From Pseudomonas fragi (lineage in GTDB: Bacteria; Pseudomonadota; Gammaproteobacteria; Pseudomonadales; Pseudomonadaceae), in contig NZ_LT629783.1 of NCBI RefSeq assembly GCF_900105835.1, forward strand, positions 1,984,001-2,048,000: 64,000 bases of DNA, read 5' to 3'. The translations under genes and the position numbers were made by a program. A model generated the notes under the pieces. That model did no database searches, had not been told where the DNA came from, and worked only from the letters and a program-made list of their open reading frames with translations. Position 1 is the stretch's first letter. Each line of letters opens with the position of its first letter. Of the stretch, positions 31,412 through 43,243 are shown in pieces.

Positions 31412-32035
31412 CTAAAGGCCTTCAAGGGCCTCGTAAGCACGACGCACCGGGCCAAACGAGCGCCGGTGAATCGGTGTAGGGCCCAAGCGCTCAAGTGCTT
31501 CAAGGTGAACGGCGGTTGGATAACCCTTGTGCCCGCCAATGCCATAACCCGGGTATTGCAGCTCGAACGCCGCCATCTCGCGATCACGGCTGACCTTGGC
31601 CAGGATCGATGCTGCAGCAATTGCCGGTACCTTGCTATCACCCTTGACCACGGCCTCGGCCGGCATCGCCAGCTTGGGGCAGCGATTACCGTCGATCATC
31701 GCCAGTTTAGGGGTAATACTCAGCCCCTCCACAGCGCGCTGCATGGCCAGCATGGTGGCGTGCAAAATGTTCAGTTCGTCGATTTCTTCGACTTCAGCCC
31801 GGGCAATGCACCAGCTCAGGGCTTTTTCACGGATTTCGTCGAACAGCTTTTCGCGACGGGCTTCGGTGAGTTTTTTCGAGTCGTTGAGCCCGGCGATAGG
31901 CCGATTGGGGTCGAGAATCACGGCCGCCGTTACCACAGCACCGCACAAGGGGCCACGCCCCACTTCATCGACACCGGCCACGAGGTCTTCGACCAGATTG
32001 AAGTCCAAGCCGATTTGCATGGTTACTTTACTCAT
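31412..32035 (-). CDS. rnhB: RNase HII
   Basis: Ribonuclease HII of 207 residues, which cuts RNA in RNA-DNA hybrids and single ribonucleotides in DNA. Catalytic residues lie in [13 protein letters not shown] and DLNDSKKL-like [20 protein letters not shown] is conserved. It overlaps lpxB by 4 bases. Confidence 0.96.
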   Translation of the reverse strand: MSKVTMQIGLDFNLVEDLVAGVDEVGRGPLCGAVVTAAVILDPNRPIAGLNDSKKLTEARREKLFDEIREKALSWCIARAEVEEIDELNILHATMLAMQRAVEGLSITPKLAMIDGNRCPKLAMPAEAVVKGDSKVPAIAAASILAKVSRDREMAAFELQYPGYGIGGHKGYPTAVHLEALERLGPTPIHRRSFGPVRRAYEALEGL

Positions 32036-33162
32036 TTGGATTGTGCAATCAGGTCCAGCACCGCTTGGGCGGCCTGATTGGAAGCGTCGAGGCGCAAGGT
32101 GCGATGGATTTCGTCAAAACCGCGGGTCTGTTCTTCGCCACCGTCGAGCAAGGGCAGCAAGGTGCGGGCCAGAGCTTCCGGGGTAGCCGCATCCTGCAAC
32201 AGCTCGGGCACCAGCATGCGCTGGGCCAGCAAGTTGGGCAGCGACACATACGGGCTTTTGACCAGACGCTTGAGAACCCAGAACGTCAGGCGCGCAAGGC
32301 GATAAGCCACCACCATCGGCCGCTTGTACAGCAAGGCTTCGAGGGTTGCCGTGCCGGATGCGATCAACACTGCATCACAGGCCGCCAGGGCCAGATGGGA
32401 TTGCCCGTCCAGCAAGGTCAACGGCAGGTCGCGCCCCACCAGCAACTGCTCGATCTGCTCGCGACGGGCGGCATTGGCACAGGGCAGGACAAAACGCACT
32501 TCGGGCCGCGCTTCACGGATCTTTTGCGCGGCATCAAGAAACAGCCCGCCCAGCTTGCCCACTTCGCCGCCGCGACTGCCGGGCATCAAGGCCACCAACG
32601 GCCCGTCTGGCAACCCAAGTTCGGCGCGAGCAGCGGCCTTGTCGGCTTCAAGCGGGATGGTATCGGCCAGGGTATGCCCGACGAAACGCACGGGAACACC
32701 GTGCTCTTCATAGAATTTGGCTTCAAAGGGCAGAAGCGTGAGCATCAAATCGCAGCCTTCGCGGATTTTCAGCACGCGCTTCTGCCGCCACGCCCACACG
32801 GACGGGCTTACGTAATGCACGGTCTTGATCCCGGCACGACGCAATTGAAGTTCGATATTGAGGGTGAAATCCGGCGCATCGATACCGATAAACACATCGG
32901 GTTTTTCGGCAATCAGGGTCTGCACCAGCAGCTTGCGGCGCTTGAGCAGTTCACGCAGGCGCCCCAGCACTTCAACCAGGCCCATGACCGACAGGCGTTC
33001 CATCGGGAAGTAGGAGCTCATGCCCTCTGCTTCCATCAACGGACCGCCAACGCCGATAAATTCGATGTCGCCATGCTGCGCCTTGAGCGCCCGCATCAAC
33101 CCCGAGCCCAGAATGTCGCCCGAGGCTTCACCCGCCACCAGCGCAATACGCAATCTGGCCAT
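32032..33162 (-). CDS. lpxB: LpxB, lipid-A-disaccharide synthase
   Basis: Glycosyltransferase (GT19) of 376 residues that joins UDP-diacylglucosamine and lipid X. It begins [19 protein letters not shown], and keeps PSVWAWR and [10 protein letters not shown]. The start lies 2 bases after lpxA, and its stop overlaps rnhB. Confidence 0.97.
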   Translation of the reverse strand: MARLRIALVAGEASGDILGSGLMRALKAQHGDIEFIGVGGPLMEAEGMSSYFPMERLSVMGLVEVLGRLRELLKRRKLLVQTLIAEKPDVFIGIDAPDFTLNIELQLRRAGIKTVHYVSPSVWAWRQKRVLKIREGCDLMLTLLPFEAKFYEEHGVPVRFVGHTLADTIPLEADKAAARAELGLPDGPLVALMPGSRGGEVGKLGGLFLDAAQKIREARPEVRFVLPCANAARREQIEQLLVGRDLPLTLLDGQSHLALAACDAVLIASGTATLEALLYKRPMVVAYRLARLTFWVLKRLVKSPYVSLPNLLAQRMLVPELLQDAATPEALARTLLPLLDGGEEQTRGFDEIHRTLRLDASNQAAQAVLDLIAQSK

Positions 33163-33164
33163 GA

Positions 33165-33941
33165 CTAGCGCGTAATGCCGCGAGTGGATGTGCGGATGGA
33201 CTCTACAAACATGGCAACTTCCGGGAACTGCGCGGCAGGCTCGGCCAGCTCGGCAAGCGCCTGATCAACCGTCAGCCCCTGGCGGTAAACCACCTTGTAG
33301 GCACGACGCAAGGCATGGATGGCATCGTCGCTGAAGCCGCGACGGCGCATGCCTTCAAAGTTCATGCTGCGGGCTTCGGCAGGGCTGCCGAATACGGTGA
33401 CAAATGCCGGAACGTCCTTGCCGATGGCAGTACCCATGCCCGAAAAGCTATGGGCACCGATATGGCAGAACTGATGAACCAGGGTAAAACCCGACAGGAT
33501 CGCCCAATCGCCCATATGCACATGGCCCGCCAACGCAGAGTTGTTGACCAGGATGCAATGGTTGCCAATGACGCTGTCATGACCGATATGGGCATAGGCC
33601 ATCACCAGGTTGTGATCACCCAGTGTGGTTTCGGAGCGGTCCTGAATGGTTCCGCGATGAATGGTGACGCCTTCACGAATAACGTTGTGGTCACCGATCA
33701 CCAGGCGAGTTTCTTCGCCCTTGTACTTCAGATCAGGGGTGTCCTCGCCTACCGATGAGAACTGGTAGATGCGATTGTGCTTACCGATCCTGGTTGGGCC
33801 CTTGAGAATCACATGCGGCCCAATCACTGTCCCCTCGCCGATTTCCACACCTGCGCCGATGATCGACCAAGGGCCGACCTCGACGTCGTCGGCCAAGATG
33901 GCCGTCGGATCGATGATTGCGCGAGGGTCAATCAAACTCAT
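33165..33941 (-). CDS. lpxA: LpxA, UDP-N-acetylglucosamine acyltransferase
   Basis: Left-handed beta-helix acyltransferase of 258 residues, first step of lipid A synthesis. Hexapeptide repeats run through most of the protein; the catalytic His lies in [14 protein letters not shown] (about residue 121-126). The [15 protein letters not shown] at 33941 overlaps the fabZ stop by 4 bases and is preferred to an upstream in-frame codon. Confidence 0.97.
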   Translation of the reverse strand: MSLIDPRAIIDPTAILADDVEVGPWSIIGAGVEIGEGTVIGPHVILKGPTRIGKHNRIYQFSSVGEDTPDLKYKGEETRLVIGDHNVIREGVTIHRGTIQDRSETTLGDHNLVMAYAHIGHDSVIGNHCILVNNSALAGHVHMGDWAILSGFTLVHQFCHIGAHSFSGMGTAIGKDVPAFVTVFGSPAEARSMNFEGMRRRGFSDDAIHALRRAYKVVYRQGLTVDQALAELAEPAAQFPEVAMFVESIRTSTRGITR

Positions 33942-34378
33942 AGTTTGCGTTCCGCACAAATGATTTCAGCCGAGCATACCGGCTTGCCGTCTACCGTGGC
34001 CTGGCACTCGAATTTCCAGATCGAACGCTTGCAGCTCAGGAACTTGGCCTCGAGGATCAGTTGATCACCCGGCAGCACGGGCTGACGAAAGCGTAGCTTG
34101 TCCGAGCCTACAAAGTAGTAGAGCGTGCCGTCAGCCGGCTTGAGGTCCATCATCTTGAAGCCAAGGATGCCCGCAGCCTGGGCCATGGCTTCAATGATCA
34201 ACACACCCGGCATGATCGGATGCGCCGGAAAGTGGCCATTGAAAAAAGGCTCATTGATGCTGACATTCTTGTAGGCACGAATGCGCTTGTTCTCGACATC
34301 CAGATCCACCACTCGGTCCACCAGCAGGAACGGGTAACGGTGGGGCAGATATTCGCGAATCTCGTTGATGTCCATCAT
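33938..34378 (-). CDS. fabZ: FabZ, 3-hydroxyacyl-ACP dehydratase
   Basis: Hot-dog dehydratase of 146 residues in fatty acid synthesis. It begins [22 protein letters not shown]; the catalytic His is in [13 protein letters not shown] and Glu in IEAMAQAAG. Overlaps lpxA by 4 bases. A 141-base gap separates it from lpxD. Confidence 0.97.
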   Translation of the reverse strand: MMDINEIREYLPHRYPFLLVDRVVDLDVENKRIRAYKNVSINEPFFNGHFPAHPIMPGVLIIEAMAQAAGILGFKMMDLKPADGTLYYFVGSDKLRFRQPVLPGDQLILEAKFLSCKRSIWKFECQATVDGKPVCSAEIICAERKL

Positions 34379-34519
34379 TTCGTGGGGAAGCCTGTAATAA
34401 AGATTGGGCGCGCGCGACTAAGGCGCGCTCCTCTAGCAAATCAAGGAAGCAAACCAATGGTTCTGCACGCTTGATATGGAAATTGTATTAGCCTTTTGAA
34501 GAAGCTTTACCGCCGGGGG

Positions 34520-35542
34520 TCACTTGTCGACGCGCTTTTCCAGTTGTTTCAACCGTCGGGCGATATCGTCCAGCTGACGAATGCGTGCGGCACTTTTTCG
34601 CCACTCAGCAGCGGGCTGCATTGCAGTACCGGAAGAGTAGGCACCAGGCTCGGTAATCGAGTGGGTCACCATCGTCATGCCAGTCAAGAACACATTGTCA
34701 CAAATTTCGATATGCCCCACCAAACCGACACCACCCGCCAACATGCAGTGCTTGCCAATTTTAGTGCTGCCCGAGATCCCGCAACACGCGGCCATGGCCG
34801 TATGGTCACCGACCTGAACGTTGTGCGCGATCTGGATCTGGTTATCCAGCTTGACGCCATTACCGATAATCGTATCGGCCAGGGCACCACGGTCGATGGC
34901 GGTATTGACGCCGATTTCGACATCATCACCAATGGTCACACCACCGATTTGCGCGATTTTTTGCCACACGCCTTTTTCGTTGGCAAAGCCGAAGCCTTCA
35001 CCGCCCAGCACTGCACCCGACTGAATGACCACGCGCTTGCCGATGCGAACATCGTGATACAGCGTCACCCGTGGAGCCAGCCAGCCGCCTTCGCCAATTT
35101 CGCAGCGGGCCCCGATAAAGCAATGCGGGCCCACCGTGACACCGGCAGCAATGCGTGCACCGCTTTCAATTACTGCAAACGCACCGATGCTCGCCGCCGG
35201 ATCAACCACCGCGTCGGCAGCAATCACCGCCGAGGGGTGAACACCGGCAGCCGCTTTGGGCTTGGGATCGAACAGGTGGGAAATTCGGGCATAAGCCAGG
35301 TAAGGATCGGGTACAACCAGGGCATCACCGGCATACTCTTCGGCGTCTGCAGCCTTGAGCAATACGGCTCCGGCGTGGCAATCAACGAGGAATTTGCGGT
35401 ATTGCGGGTTGGCCAGAAAGCTCAACTGAGCTGGGCCAGCCTCTTGTAAAGTGGCTAGCCCAGTGATTTCTTTCTCCGCGGAGCCACGCAAGGTGGCCCC
35501 CAGGAACTCGGCCAATTGGCCGAGTTTTATAGTCGCAGTCAT
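34520..35542 (-). CDS. lpxD: LpxD, UDP-3-O-(3-hydroxyacyl)glucosamine N-acyltransferase
   Basis: Beta-helix acyltransferase of 340 residues, third step of lipid A synthesis. N-terminal uridine-binding domain ([15 protein letters not shown]), then hexapeptide repeats with the catalytic His in [11 protein letters not shown] (about residue 238), and a C-terminal helix ([13 protein letters not shown]). Two bases separate it from skp. Confidence 0.96.
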   Translation of the reverse strand: MTATIKLGQLAEFLGATLRGSAEKEITGLATLQEAGPAQLSFLANPQYRKFLVDCHAGAVLLKAADAEEYAGDALVVPDPYLAYARISHLFDPKPKAAAGVHPSAVIAADAVVDPAASIGAFAVIESGARIAAGVTVGPHCFIGARCEIGEGGWLAPRVTLYHDVRIGKRVVIQSGAVLGGEGFGFANEKGVWQKIAQIGGVTIGDDVEIGVNTAIDRGALADTIIGNGVKLDNQIQIAHNVQVGDHTAMAACCGISGSTKIGKHCMLAGGVGLVGHIEICDNVFLTGMTMVTHSITEPGAYSSGTAMQPAAEWRKSAARIRQLDDIARRLKQLEKRVDK

Positions 35543-35544
35543 AA

Positions 35545-36048
35545 TTACTTCAGCTGATTCATGCGCTCGATAACTTGGCGAGTGATGTCGTACTGAGGTT
35601 TAACATCAATCACAGCACCACGCTCGAACACCAGGTCATAGGCGCCTTTTTTGATGACTTCTTCAACAGCGCTGTCCAGTTTCGGCTTCAGCTGTTTCAG
35701 CATTTCACGGTCAGCGACGGCTTTGGCTTCGTTCAGTTCCTTGGACTGGAACTGGAAGTCACGGGCCTTTTGCTTGAATTCAAGCTCCAGACGCTCACGC
35801 TCGCCCTGCTGCATTTTGTCGCCGCCTTTTACCAGACGGTCCTGAATACCCTTGGCGCTGCTTTCCAGGCTTTTGAGCTTGGTCAGTTGCGGGCCAAATT
35901 TCTTCTCGGCATCCACGGCGTAACGCTTGGCAGCATCCGACTCAAGCAATGCCATCTGATAGTTCAGTACGGCAATTTTCATGTCGGCGAAAGCCGGGCC
36001 AGCTACCAGTACCGAAGCCAGGAGAACCAATTGAGTCAACTTACGCAC
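35545..36048 (-). CDS. skp: Skp/OmpH, periplasmic chaperone
   Basis: Chaperone of 167 residues for unfolded outer-membrane proteins. Signal peptide [18 protein letters not shown], then [15 protein letters not shown] and long helical, charged arms rich in Lys, Glu and Gln, which form the prongs of the trimer. It sits between bamA and lpxD, the classical place. Confidence 0.95.
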   Translation of the reverse strand: MRKLTQLVLLASVLVAGPAFADMKIAVLNYQMALLESDAAKRYAVDAEKKFGPQLTKLKSLESSAKGIQDRLVKGGDKMQQGERERLELEFKQKARDFQFQSKELNEAKAVADREMLKQLKPKLDSAVEEVIKKGAYDLVFERGAVIDVKPQYDITRQVIERMNQLK

Positions 36049-36092
36049 GATGCACTCCTAAAAAATCCGTTGTCTGTATCTAAGGTCAGGCT

Positions 36093-38453
36093 TTAGAAAG
36101 TCTGGCCGAGGGAGAATTGGAACACTTGAGTGTCTGCGTCATCCGGTTTCTTGATCGGCATGGCCAAGCTGAAGCTCAACGGGCCAAGCGCAGTCACCCA
36201 GGTCACACCAACACCCACAGAGCTGGCCAGGTTGCTGAAACCAATATCGCAATCCTTGGTGTCGCCCTTGCAGTTGGTGTCGAACACGTTACCCACATCC
36301 CAGAATACGGAGGTGCGCAGGGAACGCTGGTCTTTCACGAACGGCATCGGGAACAGAACTTCTACACCACCCTGGATCAGCACGTTACCACCGAATGGCA
36401 GCGGATCCTGGTCCGGGTCGGCGATGGTGCCTACGTTACCAGTTACACCCGCACCACGGCTTGGGGTACTGCGTGGGCCCAAAGCGCTGTCCTTGAAGCC
36501 ACGTACCGAGTTGAAGCCACCGGCATAGTAGTTTTCATAAAACGGCAAGCCTTCGGTCGAACCATAGCCATCACCATAGCCCAACTCTGTGTGCAGGCGC
36601 ATGGTGTAGGTGTCGGTCAACGGCTGGAACAGCTGAGCACGGTAGTCCAGTTTGTAGAACTGCAGGTCGCTGCCAGGAATGGTGGTTTCAAACACCAGGC
36701 TCTGCGAGCTGCCGCGAGTCGGCAATACGCCTTTGTTCAGGGTCGACTCAGACCAGCCAACCGACGCCTTGAAGTTGAGGTACTTGTCGCCTTCACGGTT
36801 TACGAAGTCGAAAATCTCGTCAACGGTGTACTGGCCGGTGCTGATTTCATCCTGCTGTACGGTCAGGCCGTAGGTCAGGCGCGATGTGTCGCTGATCGGG
36901 TAGCCCATGGTGATACCAGCACCCAGGCTGTCCACGGAGTAGTTTGCTACGTCAACGTCCAGATCTTTGTAGTCGGTGGTGCGGTAGAACGCGTTGTAAC
37001 CCAGGCTCACGCCATCAGCTGTCCAGTACGGATCGACATAGCTGAAGTTGTAGCGGCTCTGGTATTCGCTGCGGGTCAGGCCAATGCTGACCTTGTTACC
37101 CGTACCCAGGAAGTTGTTCTGGGTAATCGAACCGCCCAGGATCAAACCGGCACTCTGGGCAAAACCGACGCTGGCGGTAATGGAACCCGACGCCTGCTCT
37201 TCCACTGCGTAGTTCACGTCAACCTGGTCGTCAGTGCCTGGCACTGCCGGCGTTTCGACGTTGACTTCCTTGAAGAAGCCCAGGCGCTCAAGGCGGACCT
37301 TGGACTGGTCAATCAGGTAAGTCGAAGCCCAGCCACCTTCCATCTGGCGCATTTCGCGACGCAGCACTTCGTCAGCCGACTTGGTGTTGCCGCGGTAGTT
37401 GATGCGGTTCACGTAAGCACGCTTGCCCGGATCGACCACAAAGGTGATGGCCACGGTGTGGTCTTCAGGGTTTGGTTGAGGCACGCCGTTGACGTTGGCG
37501 AAGGTGTAGCCTTCGTTACCCAGACGACGGGTGATCAGCTCGGAGGTGGTGGTCATCAGCTTGCGCGAGAACACCTGGCCCGGCTGAACCAGCAGCAGCG
37601 ACTTGATCTGATCTTCCGGGACCTTGAGGTCACCGCTCAGCTTCACTTCGCCGACATTGTATTTTTCGCCTTCATTCACGTTGACGGTGATGTAGACGCT
37701 TTTCTTGTCAGGCGTGATCGATACCTGGGTCGAGGCGATATCCATGTTGATATAGCCGCGATCGAGGTAGTAGGAGCGCAGACGCTCAAGGTCACCCGAC
37801 AGTTTTTCACGCGCGTACTTGTCGTCGTTCTTGAAGAACGACAGCCAGTTCGTGGTTTTGAGTTCGAACAGGTCAACCAGGTCGGCCTCAGGGAATACCG
37901 TGTTGCCCACCACGTTGATGTGCTGGATCGCGGCAACCGTGCCTTCGTTGATGTTGACCTTCAAGGCAACGCGGTTACGCGGCTCGGGCACCACTTCGGT
38001 GTCTACCGTCGCCGAATAGCGGCCCTGGGCAACATACTGGCGTTGCAGTTCGTTACGCACGCCTTCAAGGGTGGCACGCTGGAAGATTTCACCTTCGGCC
38101 AGGCCCGACTGCTTCAGACCTTTCATCAGGTCATCAGTAGAGATCGCCTTGTTGCCGTCAATGGTGATGCTGGAGACGGAGGGGCGTTCGACAACCGTGA
38201 TAACAAGCACATTGCCATCACGACCCAGCTGGATATCCTGAAAGAAACCGGTTTTGAACAACGCACGAGTGGAATCCACCAGACGGCGGTCATCCGCTAC
38301 TTCACCCACGTTCAGAGGCAACGCGCCAAACACGCTACCGGCGGAAACCCGCTGGAGGCCGTTGACACGGATATCAGAGATAGTGAAGGACTCGGCGTGA
38401 ACTTCGGCGATCATCAGTACGGTGAGAACCGCAGTTAGCAGCAGACGTTTCAT
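36093..38453 (-). CDS. bamA: BamA, outer-membrane protein assembly factor
   Basis: Omp85 protein of 786 residues that inserts beta-barrels into the outer membrane. Signal peptide MKRLLLTAVLTVLMIAEVHA, five POTRA domains (to about residue 420; first: FTISDIRVNGLQRVSAGSVF), then the 16-strand barrel with the VRGF motif in FNSVRGFKDSALG and a C-terminal Phe (FSLGQTF). The ATG at 38453 is the family start. Confidence 0.97.
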   Translation of the reverse strand: MKRLLLTAVLTVLMIAEVHAESFTISDIRVNGLQRVSAGSVFGALPLNVGEVADDRRLVDSTRALFKTGFFQDIQLGRDGNVLVITVVERPSVSSITIDGNKAISTDDLMKGLKQSGLAEGEIFQRATLEGVRNELQRQYVAQGRYSATVDTEVVPEPRNRVALKVNINEGTVAAIQHINVVGNTVFPEADLVDLFELKTTNWLSFFKNDDKYAREKLSGDLERLRSYYLDRGYINMDIASTQVSITPDKKSVYITVNVNEGEKYNVGEVKLSGDLKVPEDQIKSLLLVQPGQVFSRKLMTTTSELITRRLGNEGYTFANVNGVPQPNPEDHTVAITFVVDPGKRAYVNRINYRGNTKSADEVLRREMRQMEGGWASTYLIDQSKVRLERLGFFKEVNVETPAVPGTDDQVDVNYAVEEQASGSITASVGFAQSAGLILGGSITQNNFLGTGNKVSIGLTRSEYQSRYNFSYVDPYWTADGVSLGYNAFYRTTDYKDLDVDVANYSVDSLGAGITMGYPISDTSRLTYGLTVQQDEISTGQYTVDEIFDFVNREGDKYLNFKASVGWSESTLNKGVLPTRGSSQSLVFETTIPGSDLQFYKLDYRAQLFQPLTDTYTMRLHTELGYGDGYGSTEGLPFYENYYAGGFNSVRGFKDSALGPRSTPSRGAGVTGNVGTIADPDQDPLPFGGNVLIQGGVEVLFPMPFVKDQRSLRTSVFWDVGNVFDTNCKGDTKDCDIGFSNLASSVGVGVTWVTALGPLSFSLAMPIKKPDDADTQVFQFSLGQTF

Positions 38454-38528
38454 GAAGTCCTTTCTTATTCCAACTGGCAATAAACAAACTGCCGCAAAAT
38501 GCGGCAGATTCGCAATTCAGCGAAGCGT

Positions 38529-39881
38529 TTACAGACGGCCCAGATCGTTGATCAAGGCAAGCAACATCACCCCGACCACCAAACTGATACCGATCTGCAT
38601 TCCCCAACCCTGCACCCGATCCGACAAGGGACGACCACGCGCCCACTCGATCAGATAAAACAACAAATGTCCCCCATCCAGTACAGGTATGGGCAACAAA
38701 TTCAGAACCCCTAGACTGATACTCAGATAAGCCAGGAAATTCAGGAAATCAGCAACACCCGACTGGGCAGAAGCGCCCGCCACTTTAGCAATGGTTATCG
38801 GTCCACTCAAGTTTTTTACCGAGAGCTCGCCGAACAACATTTTCTTCAGGGAGTCGAGCGTCAAAATGCTCATGGTCCAGGTGCGTTTGGCCCCCTCCCC
38901 GATTGCTGCGAGCGGGCCGTAGCTGACCTCGCGGATCATCGCTGGTGGCCAGTCGACACCTTTGACCCCGGCCCCCAGATAACCGGTTGCCGCCTTGCCT
39001 TCACCGCGAGCGGCCAGGGTAAGTGGAATGTCCAGTTGCACCCCGTCGCGCTCGACATGCACGACAATACGGGCTTCTGGGTGTACGCGAACCCAGTCCA
39101 CGACCTGCTGCCAGTCCTTGACGGCCTGATCGTTGAGGGCCAACAGCTTGTCACCGGTTTTAAGCCCGGCAGCCTGGGCCGGACCTTTCGGATCGAGTTC
39201 TGCCAGAACGGCCGGCAACTCGGGGCGCCATGGGCGAATACCCAGAGATTTGATAGGGTCAGGCTCATCAGCGCCCTTGAGCCAGTCTTTCAACACCAGC
39301 TGATGGGCCGCCTCGGCGGTAGTACCCGGCTCACGCACCACAACCTGCAAGGAGCCGCTTTCACCCAGACGGCGAACCAGTTGCAGATTGACGTTGGACC
39401 AGCCTGTGGTTGGTTCGCCATCAATAGATACAATTTCCTGGCCTGCAACCAGACCGGCCTGCGCCGCCAGGCTGCCGCCCTCTACCGCACCGATAACCGG
39501 CCGCACTTGCTGGCTGCCCATCATTGCCAGCACCCAGAAGAACGCCATCGCCAGCATGAAGTTGGCAATCGGCCCGGCCGCAACAATGGCAATGCGCTGA
39601 CCTACGGTCTTGCGGTTGAACGACTGATCGAGCTGGTCAGCAGGCACTTCGCCTTCACGCTCATCGAGCATCTTGACGTAGCCACCCAACGGGATGGCTG
39701 CCACGACAAACTCTGTGCCCTGACGATCATGCCAGCGCAGCAAGGGCGTACCGAAGCCCACGGAGAAGCGCAGAACCTTGACGCCACAACGGCGTGCCAC
39801 CCAAAAGTGACCGAATTCATGAAAAGTGACCAGCACCCCCAATGCCACCAGGGTGCCAACAATCATATAGAGCGCACTCAT
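38529..39881 (-). CDS. rseP: RseP, site-2 intramembrane metalloprotease
   Basis: Zinc protease of 450 residues that cleaves anti-sigma factor (MucA/RseA type) in the membrane, releasing the envelope-stress sigma factor. HEFGH in the first membrane segment and PVLDGGHL near the C-terminus are the zinc ligands; two PDZ domains lie between (GSLAAQAGLVAGQEIVSIDG; KGPAQAAGLKTGDKLLALND). In Pseudomonas the orthologue is also called MucP. Confidence 0.96.
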   Translation of the reverse strand: MSALYMIVGTLVALGVLVTFHEFGHFWVARRCGVKVLRFSVGFGTPLLRWHDRQGTEFVVAAIPLGGYVKMLDEREGEVPADQLDQSFNRKTVGQRIAIVAAGPIANFMLAMAFFWVLAMMGSQQVRPVIGAVEGGSLAAQAGLVAGQEIVSIDGEPTTGWSNVNLQLVRRLGESGSLQVVVREPGTTAEAAHQLVLKDWLKGADEPDPIKSLGIRPWRPELPAVLAELDPKGPAQAAGLKTGDKLLALNDQAVKDWQQVVDWVRVHPEARIVVHVERDGVQLDIPLTLAARGEGKAATGYLGAGVKGVDWPPAMIREVSYGPLAAIGEGAKRTWTMSILTLDSLKKMLFGELSVKNLSGPITIAKVAGASAQSGVADFLNFLAYLSISLGVLNLLPIPVLDGGHLLFYLIEWARGRPLSDRVQGWGMQIGISLVVGVMLLALINDLGRL

Positions 39882-39924
39882 CTACTTTCTCCGCGATTCT
39901 GTCCGGTTCCGGCAAACACCACTT

Positions 39925-41112
39925 TCAGCCGTTACGACTCAACCACTGTTCAGCCAGCATCCGGGCTTTGCTATCGGCGGCAAATACCGCGTCCAATTCG
40001 TCGACAGCCACAACTGGCTCGCTATTCAATACGTCTTCGATAATACGCGCGATCTGCGGATAACGGATTCGCCCGTCCAAAAAGGCGGCCACGGCAACCT
40101 CGTTCGCCGCATTGAGCATCGCCGGCGCACTATTGCCCGCCATCGCGGCCTCGCGCGCCAGGCGCAAACACGGGAAACGTTGCTCGTCAGGGCGCTGAAA
40201 GTCCAGCCGCGCCACCGCAAACAGGTCCAGCGGCGCTACACCCGAGTCAATCCGCTCAGGCCAGGCCAGGGCATTGGCAATCGGCGTGCGCATATCAGGG
40301 TTGCCCAACTGGGCCAGCACCGAGCCATCTACATAATCGACCAGCGAGTGGATCACGCTTTGCGGATGGATCACCACCTCGACCTGGTCCGGACGCGCAT
40401 CGAACAACCAGCAGGCCTCGATCAGCTCCAGGCCCTTGTTCATCATGCTCGCCGAATCCACCGAAATCTTGCGCCCCATCGACCAGTTGGGATGAGCGCA
40501 GGCTTGATCCGGCGTGACGTGCTCAAGCTCGGCCAACGGCGTCTCACGGAACGGTCCGCCAGAGGCAGTGAGCAAAATCCGACGAACACCGACATTACCC
40601 AGGCCGCGGGCAAAATCCTGAGGCAAGCACTGGAAGATCGCATTGTGCTCGCTGTCGATGGGCAGCAAGACCGAACCGCTGCGACGCACGGCCTGCATAA
40701 ACAGATCGCCGGTCATCACCAGCGCTTCTTTATTGGCCAGCAGTATCTTTTTGCCAGCATTCACCGCCGCCAGTGTCGGGCGCAGGCCTGCGGCACCGAC
40801 AATGGCCGCCATGACCGCATCGACTTCAGGCGCCGAGGCAATCTGGCACAAGCCCTCTTCACCCACCAGCACTTCAGTGTTCAGCCCGGCCGCGCGCAGG
40901 CCAGCCTGCAACTGGCTGGCAGCCTGTTCATGGGGGACCACGGCAACTTGCGGCCGATGCTTGACACACAAGGCCAGCAGCTCGTCGAGACGGCTATAGC
41001 CGCTCAACGCGAACGCCTGATAGCGCTCGGGATGACGAGCAATAACATCCAGGGTGCTCAGGCCGATAGAGCCCGTAGCACCCAGAACAGTAATCTGTTG
41101 TGGACGACTCAT
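39925..41112 (-). CDS. dxr: 1-deoxy-D-xylulose-5-phosphate reductoisomerase
   Basis: Dxr/IspC of 395 residues, the committed step of the MEP isoprenoid pathway and the fosmidomycin target. NADPH site [14 protein letters not shown]; metal and substrate part [15 protein letters not shown] and the [14 protein letters not shown] segment. The [14 protein letters not shown] overlaps cdsA by 4 bases. Confidence 0.97.
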   Translation of the reverse strand: MSRPQQITVLGATGSIGLSTLDVIARHPERYQAFALSGYSRLDELLALCVKHRPQVAVVPHEQAASQLQAGLRAAGLNTEVLVGEEGLCQIASAPEVDAVMAAIVGAAGLRPTLAAVNAGKKILLANKEALVMTGDLFMQAVRRSGSVLLPIDSEHNAIFQCLPQDFARGLGNVGVRRILLTASGGPFRETPLAELEHVTPDQACAHPNWSMGRKISVDSASMMNKGLELIEACWLFDARPDQVEVVIHPQSVIHSLVDYVDGSVLAQLGNPDMRTPIANALAWPERIDSGVAPLDLFAVARLDFQRPDEQRFPCLRLAREAAMAGNSAPAMLNAANEVAVAAFLDGRIRYPQIARIIEDVLNSEPVVAVDELDAVFAADSKARMLAEQWLSRNG

Positions 41113-41915
41113 GAAGCCGCCATCCACAGCAATACAGCAAATACAGGGATCGCCGCCGTCAGGCTGTCGATGCGATCCAGAACACCACCGTGACCCGGCA
41201 GCAGGTTGCTGCTGTCCTTGATCCCGGCCTGGCGCTTGAACATGCTTTCCGTAAGGTCGCCGACTACCGATATCAATACGATTACGGCAGCGCCCACCAA
41301 CGCGGCAAACATCTGCGAAGCGCTCCAGCCACGCACCACCCCGACAACGGCAGTGATCAGCAGGCTCAGTAGCAAGCCACCAAAAACGCCTTCCCAGCTT
41401 TTGCCCGGGCTGACTTTAGGGGCGAGCTTGCGCTTGCCGAATTTGCGTCCGGAAAAATAAGCGCCGATATCTGCGCCCCACACCAGAACCATCACTGCCA
41501 TGATCAGCCAGTTGCCAAGCGGCATCGCCTTGATCAGGACCAGACCTTGCCAGGCCGGCAACAGGATCAACAGGCCAATGACCAGCTTGCTGGCAATGCT
41601 CGACCAGTGAACGGCCGATTGCGGAAAGGTCAGCACAAAATAGGTCGCTGCCGCCCACCACAATACCGCCGCCCCCAGCACCCAGGGTGCCAGATCAGGA
41701 AAGAGGTGCAGGCCAAACAGCAGCACGGCCACTATCGCAGCAAACAGCACCCGCGCACCTTGCGCCTCAAAACCGGCAAGACGCGCCCATTCCCAGGCAC
41801 CCAGGGTCACGACCAGGCCAATAAACAGCGCAAAGCCGCTGCCCTCGAGCAGGAAAAAGCCGCACAAGGCAATGGGCAGCAAGATAAGTGCAGTGATGAT
41901 TCGTTGTTTAAGCAT
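41109..41915 (-). CDS. cdsA: CdsA, phosphatidate cytidylyltransferase
   Basis: Membrane enzyme of 268 residues making CDP-diacylglycerol. Several hydrophobic segments, and the family signature [21 protein letters not shown] followed by [14 protein letters not shown] near the C-terminus (written here in parts). It overlaps uppS by one base and dxr by 4. Confidence 0.96.
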   Translation of the reverse strand: MLKQRIITALILLPIALCGFFLLEGSGFALFIGLVVTLGAWEWARLAGFEAQGARVLFAAIVAVLLFGLHLFPDLAPWVLGAAVLWWAAATYFVLTFPQSAVHWSSIASKLVIGLLILLPAWQGLVLIKAMPLGNWLIMAVMVLVWGADIGAYFSGRKFGKRKLAPKVSPGKSWEGVFGGLLLSLLITAVVGVVRGWSASQMFAALVGAAVIVLISVVGDLTESMFKRQAGIKDSSNLLPGHGGVLDRIDSLTAAIPVFAVLLWMAAS

Positions 41916-42670
41916 TAAACCCGGGCTCCAGCCTCAACCTGCTCGCTCGTTTTACCGAAGCGGCGCTGGCGAGAAGCGAAATCAGCCAATGCGTACTGCA
42001 TGGCCTCGTGTTTGAAGTCCGGCCAGAACAGGTCGGAGAAGTACAACTCGGAATAGGCCAGCTGCCACAGCAGGAAATTGCTGATGCGGTGCTCGCCACC
42101 GGTGCGGATACACAGATCGGGCAATGGTAGATCGCCCGTTACCAGACAGGTTTGCAGCAAGCCCGCAGTGATATCCTCCGGTTGCAAGTGCCCTGCCTGG
42201 ACCTGACGTGCCAACTGCTGTGCGGCCTGTGCGATATCCCACTGGCCACCGTAGTTGGCGGCAATCTGCAAGACAAAGCGGCCTTCGCCCACTGTCATTG
42301 CTTCCGCTTCACGCATCGCCTTTTGCAAATCGGGATGAAAGCGCGAGCGGTCGCCAATGATCCGCAGGCTGATCTCGTTTTCGTTGAGGCGCTTGGCCTC
42401 ACGACGCAGCGCCCTGAAAAACAGATCCATCAAGGCACTGACTTCAGCGGCAGGCCGCTGCCAGTTTTCACTGGAAAACGCGAACAGGGTCAGTACCTCG
42501 ACCCCCGCCTCGGCACATACTTCAATGACCGCACGAACCGCATCCACACCCGCTTTATGCCCGGCAACGCCCGGCAGAAAGCGTTTTTTCGCCCAGCGAT
42601 TATTACCGTCCATGATGATCGCGACATGTCGCGGAACAGATGACGGGTCAGCCTGCTTCGTCTTTTCCAT
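41915..42670 (-). CDS. uppS: UppS, undecaprenyl diphosphate synthase
   Basis: cis-Prenyltransferase of 251 residues that makes the C55 carrier for peptidoglycan and O-antigen. Diphosphate site IIMDGNNRWAKKR, FAFSSENWQRP and RTGGEHRISNFLLWQ are diagnostic. Fifteen bases after frr. Confidence 0.97.
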   Translation of the reverse strand: MEKTKQADPSSVPRHVAIIMDGNNRWAKKRFLPGVAGHKAGVDAVRAVIEVCAEAGVEVLTLFAFSSENWQRPAAEVSALMDLFFRALRREAKRLNENEISLRIIGDRSRFHPDLQKAMREAEAMTVGEGRFVLQIAANYGGQWDIAQAAQQLARQVQAGHLQPEDITAGLLQTCLVTGDLPLPDLCIRTGGEHRISNFLLWQLAYSELYFSDLFWPDFKHEAMQYALADFASRQRRFGKTSEQVEAGARV

Positions 42671-42685
42671 AAAACGCCCTGACCC

Positions 42686-43243
42686 TTATACGGCCATCAG
42701 GTCCGCTTCTTTCTGCTTGGTGGCAACTTCGATATCTGCCACGGCCTTGTCGGTCAGCTTCTGGATGTCATCAGCAGCACGACGCTCTTCGTCTTCGCTG
42801 ATTTCCTTCTCCTTGACCAGATCTTTCAACTGGCTCAACGCGTCACGACGGATATTGCGCACGGCAATACGGGCGTCTTCAGCAGCATCACGCGCCTGCT
42901 TGGCGAAAACCTTACGGGTTTCTTCAGTCAGAGCCGGCATGGAGATCAGCAGCAACTCACCCAGGTTGGTCGGGTTGAGGTTCAGACCGGCGCTCTGGAT
43001 AGCCTTGTCGACTGCGCCCAGCATGTTGCGCTCGAACGCTACAACTTGCAGGGTGCGGGAGTCTTTAACGGTGATGTTGGCTACCTGGCTGATCGGAGTA
43101 TCCGAGCCATAGTAAGGCACCATCACGCTACCCAGAATGCTTGGGTGAGCCTTGCCGGTACGGATCTGGCCAAATGCATGAGCCAGGGATTCCAGCGACT
43201 TCTGCATGCGCGTTTGAGCGTCTTTCTTGATTTCGTTGATCAT
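42686..43243 (-). CDS. frr: Ribosome recycling factor
   Basis: RRF of 185 residues, which splits post-termination ribosomes with EF-G. It begins [20 protein letters not shown]; the two-domain order with [10 protein letters not shown] and the long C-terminal helices is complete. It overlaps pyrH by 4 bases. Confidence 0.98.
   Translation of the reverse strand: MINEIKKDAQTRMQKSLESLAHAFGQIRTGKAHPSILGSVMVPYYGSDTPISQVANITVKDSRTLQVVAFERNMLGAVDKAIQSAGLNLNPTNLGELLLISMPALTEETRKVFAKQARDAAEDARIAVRNIRRDALSQLKDLVKEKEISEDEERRAADDIQKLTDKAVADIEVATKQKEADLMAV

Noticed and set aside
36117..38438. 773-codon open frame opposite bamA
   Set aside because: Antisense shadow of a certain gene in GC-rich DNA; no family features.
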